This document shows positions 25,947-34,061 of a stretch of 64,000 nucleotides of DNA, piece after piece. Source of the stretch: Flavobacterium microcysteis (GTDB taxonomy: Bacteria; Bacteroidota; Bacteroidia; Flavobacteriales; Flavobacteriaceae); contig NZ_VFJE01000053.1 in NCBI RefSeq assembly GCF_006385255.1, positions 327,875-391,874 of the forward strand. Reading direction: 5' to 3'. The first letter of the stretch is position 1. Every line of letters starts with the position of its first letter. Position numbers and translations under genes: made by a program. A model generated the notes under the pieces. The model saw only the letters and a list, made by a program, of their open reading frames with translations. It was not told the origin of the DNA and ran no database searches.

Positions 25947-27086
25947 TTATTTTTTGATGCTATTGATAAATGTCTGGAGAAGGGCATCAGTCTCTTCCAG
26001 AGTATTTCCGTTATTTTTCACAGAGCTTGAAATGATAAGAGTCAGCTTTGGATTAGTTGGATGTTCCAGAATATAAATAACAAAGTTGCCTTTTGGAGTC
26101 CAATCGGTCGCATTAATATGCTCACGCTCATCCGTATTGGTTTTGAATGCATAACCTTTCATACCATTGATAGTAACTGTTTCAAACATATTCATCAGGT
26201 TGCTATTCTTGACTGCTTTGTTGACACGATATGAAAGCTTAGAAAGCCTGTTTTTCGAATCCAGCAAATTGTTGATATGGTCCCAAGGCAATGTATATTT
26301 CCCAATATCATAATCCTTAAATGGTCTTTTATCATTCATCTGGTTATAATTAGCATAGTATGTTCCTGCATGGATAAAATCGTCTGCCACTTCTTTAGCA
26401 TTCAGACCTGGATATTTATCACTATTAAGAGCAAAAGCCGTATACCATATCTTGCCCTTTTCACTAAGCTGATACCCAATCTCAGTTCCTTCTCTGCCTA
26501 ACATCCCGTTTTGCTTGGTATCCATATCACCCGCTATATTGGTCTTATCGATTGCAAGTTCAAGGAATGGCATAGTAACATTTTTTGCATCCCAAATTGG
26601 CACATTGAATGTCATAGGTTCTAACAAATTTACACGTTGCCCGTATTGTCTGTAGCCTGTTTCTTCAGCAACATACAATCCGACTTTTACCTGTATCGTT
26701 TTCTGGGTTTCTTGCCCAACAGCTGATGACAATGTCCAATCAAGCGTATTACCATCACCCAAAAAACCGTCTTCACCAAATACTTTAAATTTTTTTGTTG
26801 GTGTGTTACTTTTAAAAAAATCATCAATGGCAACATACCCATCTTTTTGGAGATAAAAAGTCTGGATATTTTTTTTATTTGCATCAAGAAGCTGAACGTA
26901 CAGTACGCTCACTCCAGAAATAATGGTGACTTTTTTCGGGTTCTTAAAACCAACCTGCAACGATGCTAGATCATTTTTAGAGACGCTGGCTCCTTCTTTG
27001 ATTGCCTTCCCGTTGATAAAGGCCGAAAGTTGTGCATGACTTGTAGCACTCATGGCCAAAAGCATGACTAATAGGATTTTTTTCAT
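25947..27086 (-). CDS. exported protein of unknown function
   Basis: A 379-residue protein with signal peptide MKKILLVMLLAMSATSHAQ. I do not recognise a family. The first half is strand-rich (YVQLLDANKKNIQTFYLQKD, then GDGNTLDWTLSS) and the second half contains KIWYTAFALNSDKYPGLNA and a C-terminal FVIYILEHPTNPKLTLIISS. No catalytic motif is visible. It is the last gene of a minus-strand group with the lipoprotein and membrane protein above it, although a terminator separates it from the lipoprotein gene. Confidence 0.6.
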   Translation of the reverse strand: MKKILLVMLLAMSATSHAQLSAFINGKAIKEGASVSKNDLASLQVGFKNPKKVTIISGVSVLYVQLLDANKKNIQTFYLQKDGYVAIDDFFKSNTPTKKFKVFGEDGFLGDGNTLDWTLSSAVGQETQKTIQVKVGLYVAEETGYRQYGQRVNLLEPMTFNVPIWDAKNVTMPFLELAIDKTNIAGDMDTKQNGMLGREGTEIGYQLSEKGKIWYTAFALNSDKYPGLNAKEVADDFIHAGTYYANYNQMNDKRPFKDYDIGKYTLPWDHINNLLDSKNRLSKLSYRVNKAVKNSNLMNMFETVTINGMKGYAFKTNTDEREHINATDWTPKGNFVIYILEHPTNPKLTLIISSSVKNNGNTLEETDALLQTFINSIKK

Positions 27087-27128
27087 TTTTAGATGTATTT
27101 TATTGATCTTAAAAGTTTAAATCATCTC

Positions 27129-27156
27129 AAAAAACCACAACCTTTCGGTTGTGGCT
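27129..27156 (-). terminator. intrinsic terminator
   Basis: CCACAACC/GGTTGTGG perfect stem, TTTC loop, with A6 on the left giving a U-tract on the minus strand. It follows the lipocalin-like lipoprotein gene. Confidence 0.8.
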
Positions 27157-27186
27157 CACCAATGAATTAAGTAAGATGTTGTTGTT

Positions 27187-27684
27187 TTATTTTTTAGGAA
27201 CAAATTTCATCGTCGTGTTATTTATCAATAACGACAAGCTTTCCGGACTAATTTCCCAAATGGTCCATTGAAATGGATCCAATGCACCTTCTGGCATTAC
27301 GTTTAAGGTTTTGTCCTCATCAGTAAGTGACCATTTGCCAGTGTAATTTTTGACCGTATTGGTATGATCCATCATTTCAACAGTCACCTTTCCGTCAGCA
27401 CTAAGGTTTAATTCGCTTTTCCCTTTCATGTCAGCCAACACTTTTTCAAGTTGTGCTTTGTATGCTTCTTTGTCCTTGGCTGCATTAAGGCCCACATTGT
27501 AATCAATATCATTTAATACCCAAACTTTTGTCAGGGTTTCTTTTACTGATACCGGAGCTTTTACTTCAGTTGCTTCGGTTGCAGTACTGTCAGTAGTAGC
27601 TGCATTGTTATCTTTAGTTTCTTTTGACCCACAGGATACCGCTAGTGCAATAACCAGCCCAAACATTACATTTTTAAGTTTCAT
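27187..27684 (-). CDS. lipocalin-like lipoprotein
   Basis: A 165-residue protein with lipobox MKLKNVMFGLVIALAVSC, the Cys at 18 being the expected lipidation site. A Thr/Ala/Glu-rich tether follows, then a compact domain with a lipocalin-like pattern (LTKVWVLNDIDYNVGLNAAK, GKVTVEMMDHTN, YTGKWSLTDEDKTLNV). The pattern is common among small Bacteroidota lipoproteins of unknown role. It lies 32 bases below the membrane protein gene and may be co-transcribed with it. Confidence 0.65.
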   Translation of the reverse strand: MKLKNVMFGLVIALAVSCGSKETKDNNAATTDSTATEATEVKAPVSVKETLTKVWVLNDIDYNVGLNAAKDKEAYKAQLEKVLADMKGKSELNLSADGKVTVEMMDHTNTVKNYTGKWSLTDEDKTLNVMPEGALDPFQWTIWEISPESLSLLINNTTMKFVPKK

Positions 27685-27716
27685 AGGTTTACTATATTAA
27701 ACAGTTATTGATTTTT

Positions 27717-28259
27717 TTAACGGCCATTACGCAAGCTTTCTACATTCTTTTTCTTTGCAATCCAGAAAGCAAATAGCGCTAAAACAATAAGAGGGATTCC
27801 TGTAATAAGTGCCAATGTTCTGTTTGAAAACCCTGAATATTTTCCTCCTTCTATGTCAGGCGAAATAAAATAAGTGGCTAGTAAAAGCAGAATAGACATT
27901 ACAAGTAACGTCTTTGACGATTTCAAATTCGGACGGAAAAGAAATACTCCAAATACTATTGATAAAACCATAGAAGCCCCAAACAATACCTGAACAATTG
28001 TAAAAGTAGATTCAGACGGAAGTTTTTTAATACCTGATTCTGCTTCAGCAATTTGATTTTCCATTTCTAATTTCGATTCGCCCGTCATGTTCTTGACTTC
28101 TTCTTTCATTAAGGTAAGGCTTTGCTGTGCCTGAGCAATCAATTCCTGACTTTCGCGAAGTTCATCCTTATCTCGCTGAGATCTCCAGATTGACGCAGAA
28201 CTTGCGAGTAACACAAACAAAATGATAAAGATTCCAAAAATGCGTACTGTTGTTTTCAT
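27717..28259 (-). CDS. membrane protein with coiled coil, unknown function
   Basis: A 180-residue protein with a membrane helix at about 6-25, a charged helical segment at 28-78 likely to coil (RDKDELRESQELIAQAQQ, then KEEVKNMTGESKLEMENQI), and three more helices at about 86-107, 116-135 and 149-167. No family is recognised. It is on the same strand and only 32 bases from the lipoprotein gene, suggesting a small envelope operon. Confidence 0.65.
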   Translation of the reverse strand: MKTTVRIFGIFIILFVLLASSASIWRSQRDKDELRESQELIAQAQQSLTLMKEEVKNMTGESKLEMENQIAEAESGIKKLPSESTFTIVQVLFGASMVLSIVFGVFLFRPNLKSSKTLLVMSILLLLATYFISPDIEGGKYSGFSNRTLALITGIPLIVLALFAFWIAKKKNVESLRNGR

Positions 28260-28442
28260 TTAAATTGATTTAGGTTGTAATTAAGTTAAGTTTGTGCAGC
28301 AACTGGAAATCAGACCATTCCAGAACTGCATTGCAATACTAAATCAAAAAGAAATGAAAATTTTAACCAATGAACCTGCGTAGCCTTTTGCAGGATTATC
28401 GTTAGTAATGAAAGAAGAAATGTTTTTTAGCAGTAAAGAATC

Positions 28443-29192
28443 CTATAGGTTTTCAAGTAACAAAAGGAATTCTTCTTTTTTGCGCACTGATAAAGGCACC
28501 GTAAGCTTGTTTTGCATTACGAGCGTATTACCTCCATCTGATTTTATAAAATGGTCAAAATAGGCCATATTGACGAGATGCGACTTGTGAGTTCTGAAAA
28601 AATTATAAGGCACCAACATTGTTTCGTACTCTTTGAGATTGGTAGAAACAATAAGCTTTGGTGCATTGATAAAATTAAAGGTTGTATAATTTTTATCGGC
28701 TTCACAGCTTACGATATCCTGAATATTGACCGAATAGATTTTATCCGCCGTTTTGAGTATCAGTTTTTGGAGATTCTTTGGGCGTTCGATATTAGCAAAC
28801 AGGTTATTAAGTTTTGTATCGAAGATTTCATTGCCGAATGATTCCTGGGCTTTTTTTACAGCATCTACCAATTCCATTGAGTCAAGCGGCTTCAATAGGT
28901 AGTCAATAGCCGAAAAGCGAAATGCCCGGATTGCAAAATCCTCATAGCCCGTGATGAAAATGACCTTAAATTGAATTGGTTTTAGTTTCTGGAGCAAATC
29001 AAAGCCAGTTCCGTCAGGCATCTCGACATCAAGAAAAACAAGATCAGGTGAAGTGAGCTTTATTAATTTCACCCCCGACTCCACTGATTCTGCCTGCCCG
29101 ATTATTGAAATGTTCGGACAATTTGATTTTATAATCGCGATATTTTCTTTTCTAATACGCTCAATATCATCAATGACAACGGCTCGTAGCAT
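28443..29192 (-). CDS. LytTR response regulator
   Basis: A 249-residue regulator: receiver domain at 1-120 with Asp55 (VFLDVEMPDGTGFDLLQKL), Lys in SAIDYLLKPLDSME, and a LytTR DNA-binding domain at about 145-249 (IYSVNIQDIVSCEADKNY, FRTHKSHLVNMAYF, LTVPLSVRKKEEFL). Its usual LytS-type kinase is not adjacent. The regulator is divergent from the repeat-protein gene at 29465. The class is secure; targets and signal are not known. Confidence 0.92.
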   Translation of the reverse strand: MLRAVVIDDIERIRKENIAIIKSNCPNISIIGQAESVESGVKLIKLTSPDLVFLDVEMPDGTGFDLLQKLKPIQFKVIFITGYEDFAIRAFRFSAIDYLLKPLDSMELVDAVKKAQESFGNEIFDTKLNNLFANIERPKNLQKLILKTADKIYSVNIQDIVSCEADKNYTTFNFINAPKLIVSTNLKEYETMLVPYNFFRTHKSHLVNMAYFDHFIKSDGGNTLVMQNKLTVPLSVRKKEEFLLLLENL

Positions 29193-29368
29193 ATAATTCT
29201 AGTTTTCGTAAATATAAGCAATTTTAAATGTTACTTATAAACCTAATCAACTAAAAAATATCAGCTGCCAGAAAATTCTATTCAAAACGGTTAACCTCAG
29301 CTATTCAACGTTAATACCCAAAAAAGCTACGTTGCTTAATTTAATAGCATATTGACTTTTCTTTCCTC

Positions 29369-29376
29369 TATATTTG
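29369..29376 (+). promoter_or_regulatory. possible -7 element before the repeat protein
   Basis: TATATTTG is a perfect -7 match, about 85 bases upstream of the repeat-protein start, but no TTG lies 19-20 bases further up, so this is a weaker call than the paired promoters. Confidence 0.4.
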
Positions 29377-29464
29377 AGTCATTCTGAAGATTTTTCAGGA
29401 AAGTAAACAACAACTAGCCGAAAATAAAAAAGTATATTTATAATTATAACACTATTTTTAAGAA

Positions 29465-29872
29465 ATGAAGAAAACAGCACTCCTTATCATTGCTTTAGTA
29501 AGCTTTACAATTACCAAGGCACAAACTATCGAATCCGGTAGCCGTAGCACTATTGGCTACATTAAAAGTGACGGAACTATTGAAAACAGCAGCCGTTCAA
29601 CGGTGGGTTATATTAAAAGCGATGGCACCATTGAAAACAGCAGTCGAAGCACCATTGGCTATATTAAAAGTGATGGAACCATCGAAAACAAAAGCCGATC
29701 TACAGTTGGTTATGTAAAGAGCGATGGAACCGTAGAAAACAGCAGCCGCTCCACTCTAGGCTATATCAAAGATGATGGAACGGTTGAGAATTCCAGCCGC
29801 AGTACTATTGGTCATGCCAAAGGAATCAAAAAAGAATGGGTAGCGGTTGTATATTTCTTTTTTAAGTTATAA
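29465..29872 (+). CDS. exported protein with six 17-residue repeats
   Basis: A 135-residue protein: signal peptide about 1-19 (MKKTALLIIALVSFTITKA) then five full units and one partial unit of a 17-residue motif (SRSTIGYIKSDGTIENS) at residues 26-42, 43-59, 60-76, 77-93, 94-110 and 111 onward. The DNA repeats every 51 bases. The G-Y-I-K and D-G-T spacing suggests a small closed beta structure, the kind called a beta-flower in the Bacteroidota; this is inference. The C-terminal tail (KGIKKEWVAVVYFFFKL) breaks the pattern. It lies about 100 bases before the block that starts with DUF4261 and may be transcribed with it. Confidence 0.7.
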   Translation: MKKTALLIIALVSFTITKAQTIESGSRSTIGYIKSDGTIENSSRSTVGYIKSDGTIENSSRSTIGYIKSDGTIENKSRSTVGYVKSDGTVENSSRSTLGYIKDDGTVENSSRSTIGHAKGIKKEWVAVVYFFFKL

Positions 29873-29971
29873 CCGTTTACAAAAGCTCCTACTTTTTTAG
29901 AGAAAATTATTTTGGAGCCACTTAATTTTTGAATATTACAAAACGAAATAAACTATTAAAACATACTATAA

Positions 29972-30754
29972 ATGGGATTTTTTAAAAAGAAAGAAAAACA
30001 GGAAGAAACTGCTAAAAGCAACTTATTACTTGCAATGCCAATGTTTAACAATGATGAAAGGTTTGATGTCGATAAGATAATAGCGTACCTCAAATCGGAC
30101 TGGGGCATTGACGTGACGGATATCGATAAATCTGCAGAGTCAGCAAGTTTTTCTATTCAGGGCGAAACAGTAGTATTAGCAACAATAGCTGCACAAATTC
30201 CAATGGGCGACATTCAAGGAACTGCACAATATGCTTATAATTGGCCAACTGCAGTAAAAGATCTTGAAAATCACAATGTACATGCCCTTGTAACTATATT
30301 ATCAAACAACAATACCGCTAAAGAGCGCTTTGCGGTTTTGACAAAAGTACTAACGGCTATTCTTGCAACGAGCAATTGTATTGGAGTATACCAAGGCACT
30401 CAATCCTTACTTATCCCAAAAGCACAATATCTTGATAGTGCAGAAGCATTAAAATCGGACCGAATCCCTCTCGATCTGTGGATTTACATCGGTATTCGAA
30501 GAGGAGAACAGACGAATAGTGCCTATTCATACGGATTGACCGCTTTTGACAAACTGGAAATGGAGTTTGTAAACGCACCTATGAGTTTGAGAGAATTGCA
30601 CACCTTTTTAAGTCAAATTTGTGGTTATGTCATTAACAGTAATGTTACCTTTAAAAGTGGTGAGACATTAGGTTATACAGCAGAGCAGAAAATCAAAATA
30701 ACACAGTCAAAAGGGAAATTTGTAGAAGGAGAATCGTTTAAACTGGAATTATAA
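29972..30754 (+). CDS. DUF4261 domain protein, polyimmunity locus gene 1
   Basis: A 260-residue cytoplasmic protein that I recognise as a DUF4261 type: LLLAMPMFNNDERFDVDKII, ETVVLATIAAQIPMGDIQG, YAYNWPTAVKDLENHNVHAL, and RIPLDLWIYIGIRR. A basic start (KKKEKQEE) precedes the domain; there is no signal peptide or membrane helix. The function is unknown; DUF4261 genes are often seen near SUFU and other immunity-type genes, and one such gene lies here at 32305. First of ten tightly packed plus-strand genes; the next starts 43 bases on. Confidence 0.75.
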   Translation: MGFFKKKEKQEETAKSNLLLAMPMFNNDERFDVDKIIAYLKSDWGIDVTDIDKSAESASFSIQGETVVLATIAAQIPMGDIQGTAQYAYNWPTAVKDLENHNVHALVTILSNNNTAKERFAVLTKVLTAILATSNCIGVYQGTQSLLIPKAQYLDSAEALKSDRIPLDLWIYIGIRRGEQTNSAYSYGLTAFDKLEMEFVNAPMSLRELHTFLSQICGYVINSNVTFKSGETLGYTAEQKIKITQSKGKFVEGESFKLEL

Positions 30755-30797
30755 AATTCGTAATTTAAATTGAACTCCTAATTAAAAAAAGCAAACA

Positions 30798-31313
30798 ATG
30801 CCTTACTATATCCTAGAACATGACATTGATCCCGGAGATAAATATGTAAGCTGGGAAGCCGATGGCAATTTAGAACGGGCAATGGAAGGCAAACCTTTTC
30901 CAAAAACCTACTATCAGGGTGAATTCGACACTGATTTTATTTCAGGACATTACGGTATTTCTGCCAAAGCCAAAGATTTTTTCTTGTCGTTAAACATTCC
31001 GCACTTGGAATTTATACCGGTAACAGTGTACCACACCAAATGGGAAGAATCGATGGAAATCTACTTGATGAAAATCAATAAAGAAATCGATTGTGTCGAT
31101 TATGAACAATCGGACTTGTTTATGCTGAGTGATAAAAAAATACGCCGTGTACGGAAATTAGTGGTCAAAAAAGACAGCATCAATGAAGACATTTTTACCA
31201 TTCACAACCTGTTACATAGCGTAACCGTAAGCGAAGTGCTGAAAAATAAAATAACTGAATATGGTTTGAAAGGATTCCGGTTTGTCCCGACAGATAAATA
31301 TCCTATGTATTAA
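30798..31313 (+). CDS. Imm11/DUF1629-like immunity protein, gene 2
   Basis: A 171-residue cytoplasmic protein resembling the Imm11 (DUF1629) family: MPYYILEHDIDPGDKYVSW, FISGHYGISAKAKDFFLSLN, LEFIPVTVYH, YLMKINKEIDCVDYEQS and a final TEYGLKGFRFVPTDKYP. The family is a predicted toxin-neutralising fold in polymorphic-toxin systems; the cognate toxin is not in the window. Spacing to the next gene is only 8 bases, so they are certainly co-transcribed. Confidence 0.65.
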   Translation: MPYYILEHDIDPGDKYVSWEADGNLERAMEGKPFPKTYYQGEFDTDFISGHYGISAKAKDFFLSLNIPHLEFIPVTVYHTKWEESMEIYLMKINKEIDCVDYEQSDLFMLSDKKIRRVRKLVVKKDSINEDIFTIHNLLHSVTVSEVLKNKITEYGLKGFRFVPTDKYPMY

Positions 31314-31321
31314 AAATAAAA

Positions 31322-31873
31322 ATGGAACAGTTAAAAGAACTCAAAGAACTGAATACAATGTTGCAGGCAACATTAAAAGCAAAAAGTCCTAAAATTACTG
31401 AAGAGCTTATACAAATACTCAACGGAACAGCCATTACGATGTTGCCTACTTACGAAAAAAGCGATATTGCTTCCTTTAATTTCGAATACCGTCACGAATG
31501 GTTTTCAATAGTGTTTTTCGGTTCCAATGCCAGAGGCCTAACCATTACGGAACCTATCAGTCTTTTGTTTAATGAACTGAATGAATACCATTCAAAATCA
31601 GAAGATGTAATGGATGAAATGGACGAGTTGGAAGAAAATCTGGAAGACGACACAGATGAATGGGAAGACATGATGGACGAATACAACGAAGAAAAAAATG
31701 AAATTTATGAAGATTGGTTCGTAGGCTGTTGGGAAGAGGCCCGAAGCCAAACACAAAACACGATGCCTACTTATTTCTCAATTGAAGAACTGGATTGCGG
31801 TACCGAACTTGTTTCGTCTGACTACGTTGAAATCAACAAAAATCAATCGGTAATTCGTTATTATACACATTAA
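31322..31873 (+). CDS. acidic protein of unknown function, gene 3
   Basis: A 183-residue protein not assigned to a family. Residues about 93-131 are strikingly acidic (EDVMDEMDELEENLEDD, then EWEDMMDEYNEEKNEIYED), about half Asp or Glu, between a normal N-terminal half and a normal C-terminal half. Such a segment could mimic nucleic acid or bind a basic toxin surface, which is inference. No signal peptide. It sits 8 bases after the Imm11-like gene and 9 bases before gene 4. Confidence 0.6.
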   Translation: MEQLKELKELNTMLQATLKAKSPKITEELIQILNGTAITMLPTYEKSDIASFNFEYRHEWFSIVFFGSNARGLTITEPISLLFNELNEYHSKSEDVMDEMDELEENLEDDTDEWEDMMDEYNEEKNEIYEDWFVGCWEEARSQTQNTMPTYFSIEELDCGTELVSSDYVEINKNQSVIRYYTH

Positions 31874-31882
31874 TCAATAAAA

Positions 31883-32263
31883 ATGGCTGATTTAAAAAGG
31901 GAGGAACTAAAGAAACTTTTGTCTTCCATCAATAAAGAATTAAGAATACACGGCGGAAATGAAAATACCATTAAAATTACAAAGCTGAAATCAGCGCAAA
32001 TTGATTTTTTATTGGAATTACTAACTGTTCATTTAGACGATTACAAAACTTTTGCAAGGACAAAGCTTGAAGAATTCCATGCAGACGATATAAAATTGGT
32101 GAACTATAAAATGCCTGTCAGTATACATAAAATCACGTTGCCCGAAAATGAGGAAGAAAATTGTACCTGGGAATTAATTATTGGCAGACTAAAATTTGGT
32201 TCTACAGAAATTATATTGGATATGAAAAAATGGGAAATTATTGATGACACAGTGGTAGGTTAA
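31883..32263 (+). CDS. small protein of unknown function, gene 4
   Basis: A 126-residue cytoplasmic protein with a helical first half (LKREELKKLLSSINKELRIH, IDFLLELLTVHLDDYKTFAR) and a strand-rich second half (CTWELIIGRLKFGSTEIILD). No family recognised. A typical small accessory gene in the block: A-rich start context, no signal peptide, and the same strand as its neighbours. Confidence 0.55.
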   Translation: MADLKREELKKLLSSINKELRIHGGNENTIKITKLKSAQIDFLLELLTVHLDDYKTFARTKLEEFHADDIKLVNYKMPVSIHKITLPENEEENCTWELIIGRLKFGSTEIILDMKKWEIIDDTVVG

Positions 32264-32304
32264 ATTCTGGTTGAAGAAAAATCATATAAACATTGAAACA
32301 AGAA

Positions 32305-32937
32305 ATGAAAGAAGAACAAAACTTTACAAATGAGCAATATGTTGAATACCACAATTTAAAGCTAAAATCAATAGAATCCATTTTAGGGGTTTCGGCCGAA
32401 AATATCGGGCTTTCAATAATCCCATTCGGAACTATTGGCGACATGACTGTTGGAGCTGTTGATATGTATTATTTTCCAAATCATATATCCGGTACCGGAT
32501 TTACAACGATGCAATTAATTAACCCTGACGGAAAAGGCCCAAAGAATAAAAAAGGCACGTATGAATTAATCGCTTTTACAAAACAGGCCTATAATAACCC
32601 AGAACAGGAACCACCAACAGAATTCAACCGAATTGAAAGACGCATTTGTGATACTTTTACGCAGATTGCTGGTGTAGCATCAAAAAAGGATTTTAATCCA
32701 TTTGAGATATGTCAGTTAAAAGACGATAATGGCGGAAACAAATACATCATTTTCGATATTTACAAAGAGTTTAAAATTGGAAAACAAAAACATCATTTGC
32801 TTCTATGTCATGAAATTTTTGAGGAAGAATTGGCTACAGTAGAGATGTTTGGGCATAAAGGTTTTGTAAATATGTTGAAAATGATAAATATTTACCCTTA
32901 TAGTGATTTGGATAGAAATTGGGTGGGAGTTAGATAA
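32305..32937 (+). CDS. SUFU-like (suppressor of fused) immunity protein, gene 5
   Basis: The ATG at 32305 is preferred to a TTG at 32293 that adds four residues. The 210-residue protein fits the SUFU superfamily: SIIPFGTIGDMTVGAVDMYY, YFPNHISGTGFTTMQLIN, KKGTYELIAFTKQAYN and the C-terminal HHLLLCHEIFEEELATVEMF. In bacteria the SUFU fold is a recognised immunity family of polymorphic toxin systems. No toxin is adjacent. It follows gene 4 after 41 bases. Confidence 0.72.
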   Translation: MKEEQNFTNEQYVEYHNLKLKSIESILGVSAENIGLSIIPFGTIGDMTVGAVDMYYFPNHISGTGFTTMQLINPDGKGPKNKKGTYELIAFTKQAYNNPEQEPPTEFNRIERRICDTFTQIAGVASKKDFNPFEICQLKDDNGGNKYIIFDIYKEFKIGKQKHHLLLCHEIFEEELATVEMFGHKGFVNMLKMINIYPYSDLDRNWVGVR

Positions 32938-32943
32938 TTAAAA

Positions 32944-32972
32944 ATTATGATTTATGATTTATGATTTATGAT
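32944..32972 (+). repeat. 7-bp tandem repeat at a start codon
   Basis: Four copies of ATGATTT (period 7) precede and include the start of the next gene; the last ATG is used here as its start codon. Because the period is not a multiple of three, earlier ATGs are out of frame with the protein. Confidence 0.8.
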
Positions 32973-33402
32973 TTATTTAAAAAAAATCCTTTGGTACAAT
33001 ATGTTTGACCTTGAAAGTAGAGGAAAAGATACTCAACTTGCTAAAAAAGGAACTTCCATGGTACTGGCTGGAACTGCCTTGATATTCATTATTGATTACG
33101 CCTTATGGAATTTAGAATTTATATCCGACAGTCTTTCGGATGCTACATTTGAAACGATAACTATATTGGGTTCAAAATTCATAGGTAAAGTAGTAGGACT
33201 TTTATCCATTGGATTATTTTATCTGTTCACTTTTGGAATGATAAGCAGAAAAAGTTTTTTTGAACAAACATTACAAGAATACGAAGCCATGTCTTTGGCA
33301 CAAAAAGAAGAAGTAGCACAAAAAGGGAAATACCTCATCGTAATACCCTTTGCTTTGGCTTTGTTGTTGTTATTTTATATTATGTTTTTTAGATTAGACT
33401 AA
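32968..33402 (+). CDS. small membrane protein, gene 6
   Basis: A 144-residue protein with predicted membrane helices at about 30-47 (MVLAGTALIFIIDYAL), 70-92 (KFIGKVVGLLSIGLFYLFTFG) and 122-141 (YLIVIPFALALLLLFYIMFF). No family is recognised. It is the only membrane protein in this block, which could point to a role against a membrane-acting toxin (inference). An internal start at 33001 (MFDLES) is a real alternative, since the upstream start sits in a 7-bp repeat. Confidence 0.6.
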   Translation: MIYLKKILWYNMFDLESRGKDTQLAKKGTSMVLAGTALIFIIDYALWNLEFISDSLSDATFETITILGSKFIGKVVGLLSIGLFYLFTFGMISRKSFFEQTLQEYEAMSLAQKEEVAQKGKYLIVIPFALALLLLFYIMFFRLD

Positions 33403-33404
33403 CT

Positions 33405-34061
33405 ATGGAACTCATTCTCACCATCGAAATAGAACCTAATGACTTTGCCAAAAACGAGTATGAATCTCCTAAAGGCAGTGCAACAGACTATCCTGATGAA
33501 TGGAATGCGTATTGGTTGAAAAGCATTTCAGACAGCCATCTGAACAACTTAAAAACTATTAAAAATGGTTCTTTTTTAGTGGACATTGCTACTATCAATG
33601 AAACAGAGTTGGAAATCATCTTACAGCAACAGCTCGAAGATATAGAATGGGATTTTTTTGAAGAACAGATAGGCAAATTATCCGGAGGAATTGTTGTAAA
33701 GGAAAACGATAACTTCCGTATCGAACCCATGTGTTGTGGAGATATTGGAACTACAAAAGATTGGGAACAAATTTTTGAAACGGCTACCGACAACTGGATA
33801 CAGCTCTGGATTGGACATCCCTGGATTTTCTACAAAAGAAACAATGGAATGATTGAATTTTCAGACTATACGGAATCCACACCCGAAGATCTTAAAAACA
33901 TCAAAAGCTTTTTTTCAATATCCGAAACAGACTTGAAAAATCAGCTGTCAAACATCAGAAAACAGCAAGATGAATTTGAAATCAACATTCGAAAAGTACT
34001 TAACAAAATAAACATTCCTCATTCGGAACGTATCTCAAAATTGATAACTGGAAATGGATAA
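33405..34061 (+). CDS. cytoplasmic protein of unknown function, gene 7
   Basis: A 218-residue protein whose ATG comes 2 bases after the previous stop, clear translational coupling. Notable stretches are EPMCCGDIGTTKDWEQIF and WIQLWIGHPWIFYKRNNGMI, then EFSDYTES, which look like a conserved core, but I cannot name the family. A helical C-terminal third (DLKNQLSNIRKQQDEFEINI) follows. Position among immunity-type genes makes an immunity role likely, without proof. Confidence 0.55.
   Translation: MELILTIEIEPNDFAKNEYESPKGSATDYPDEWNAYWLKSISDSHLNNLKTIKNGSFLVDIATINETELEIILQQQLEDIEWDFFEEQIGKLSGGIVVKENDNFRIEPMCCGDIGTTKDWEQIFETATDNWIQLWIGHPWIFYKRNNGMIEFSDYTESTPEDLKNIKSFFSISETDLKNQLSNIRKQQDEFEINIRKVLNKINIPHSERISKLITGNG

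Noticed and set aside
29465..29872. A Rhs/YD-repeat toxin carrier as identity of the 17-residue-repeat protein.
   Set aside because: The protein is only 135 residues, lacks YD repeats and has no toxin domain.
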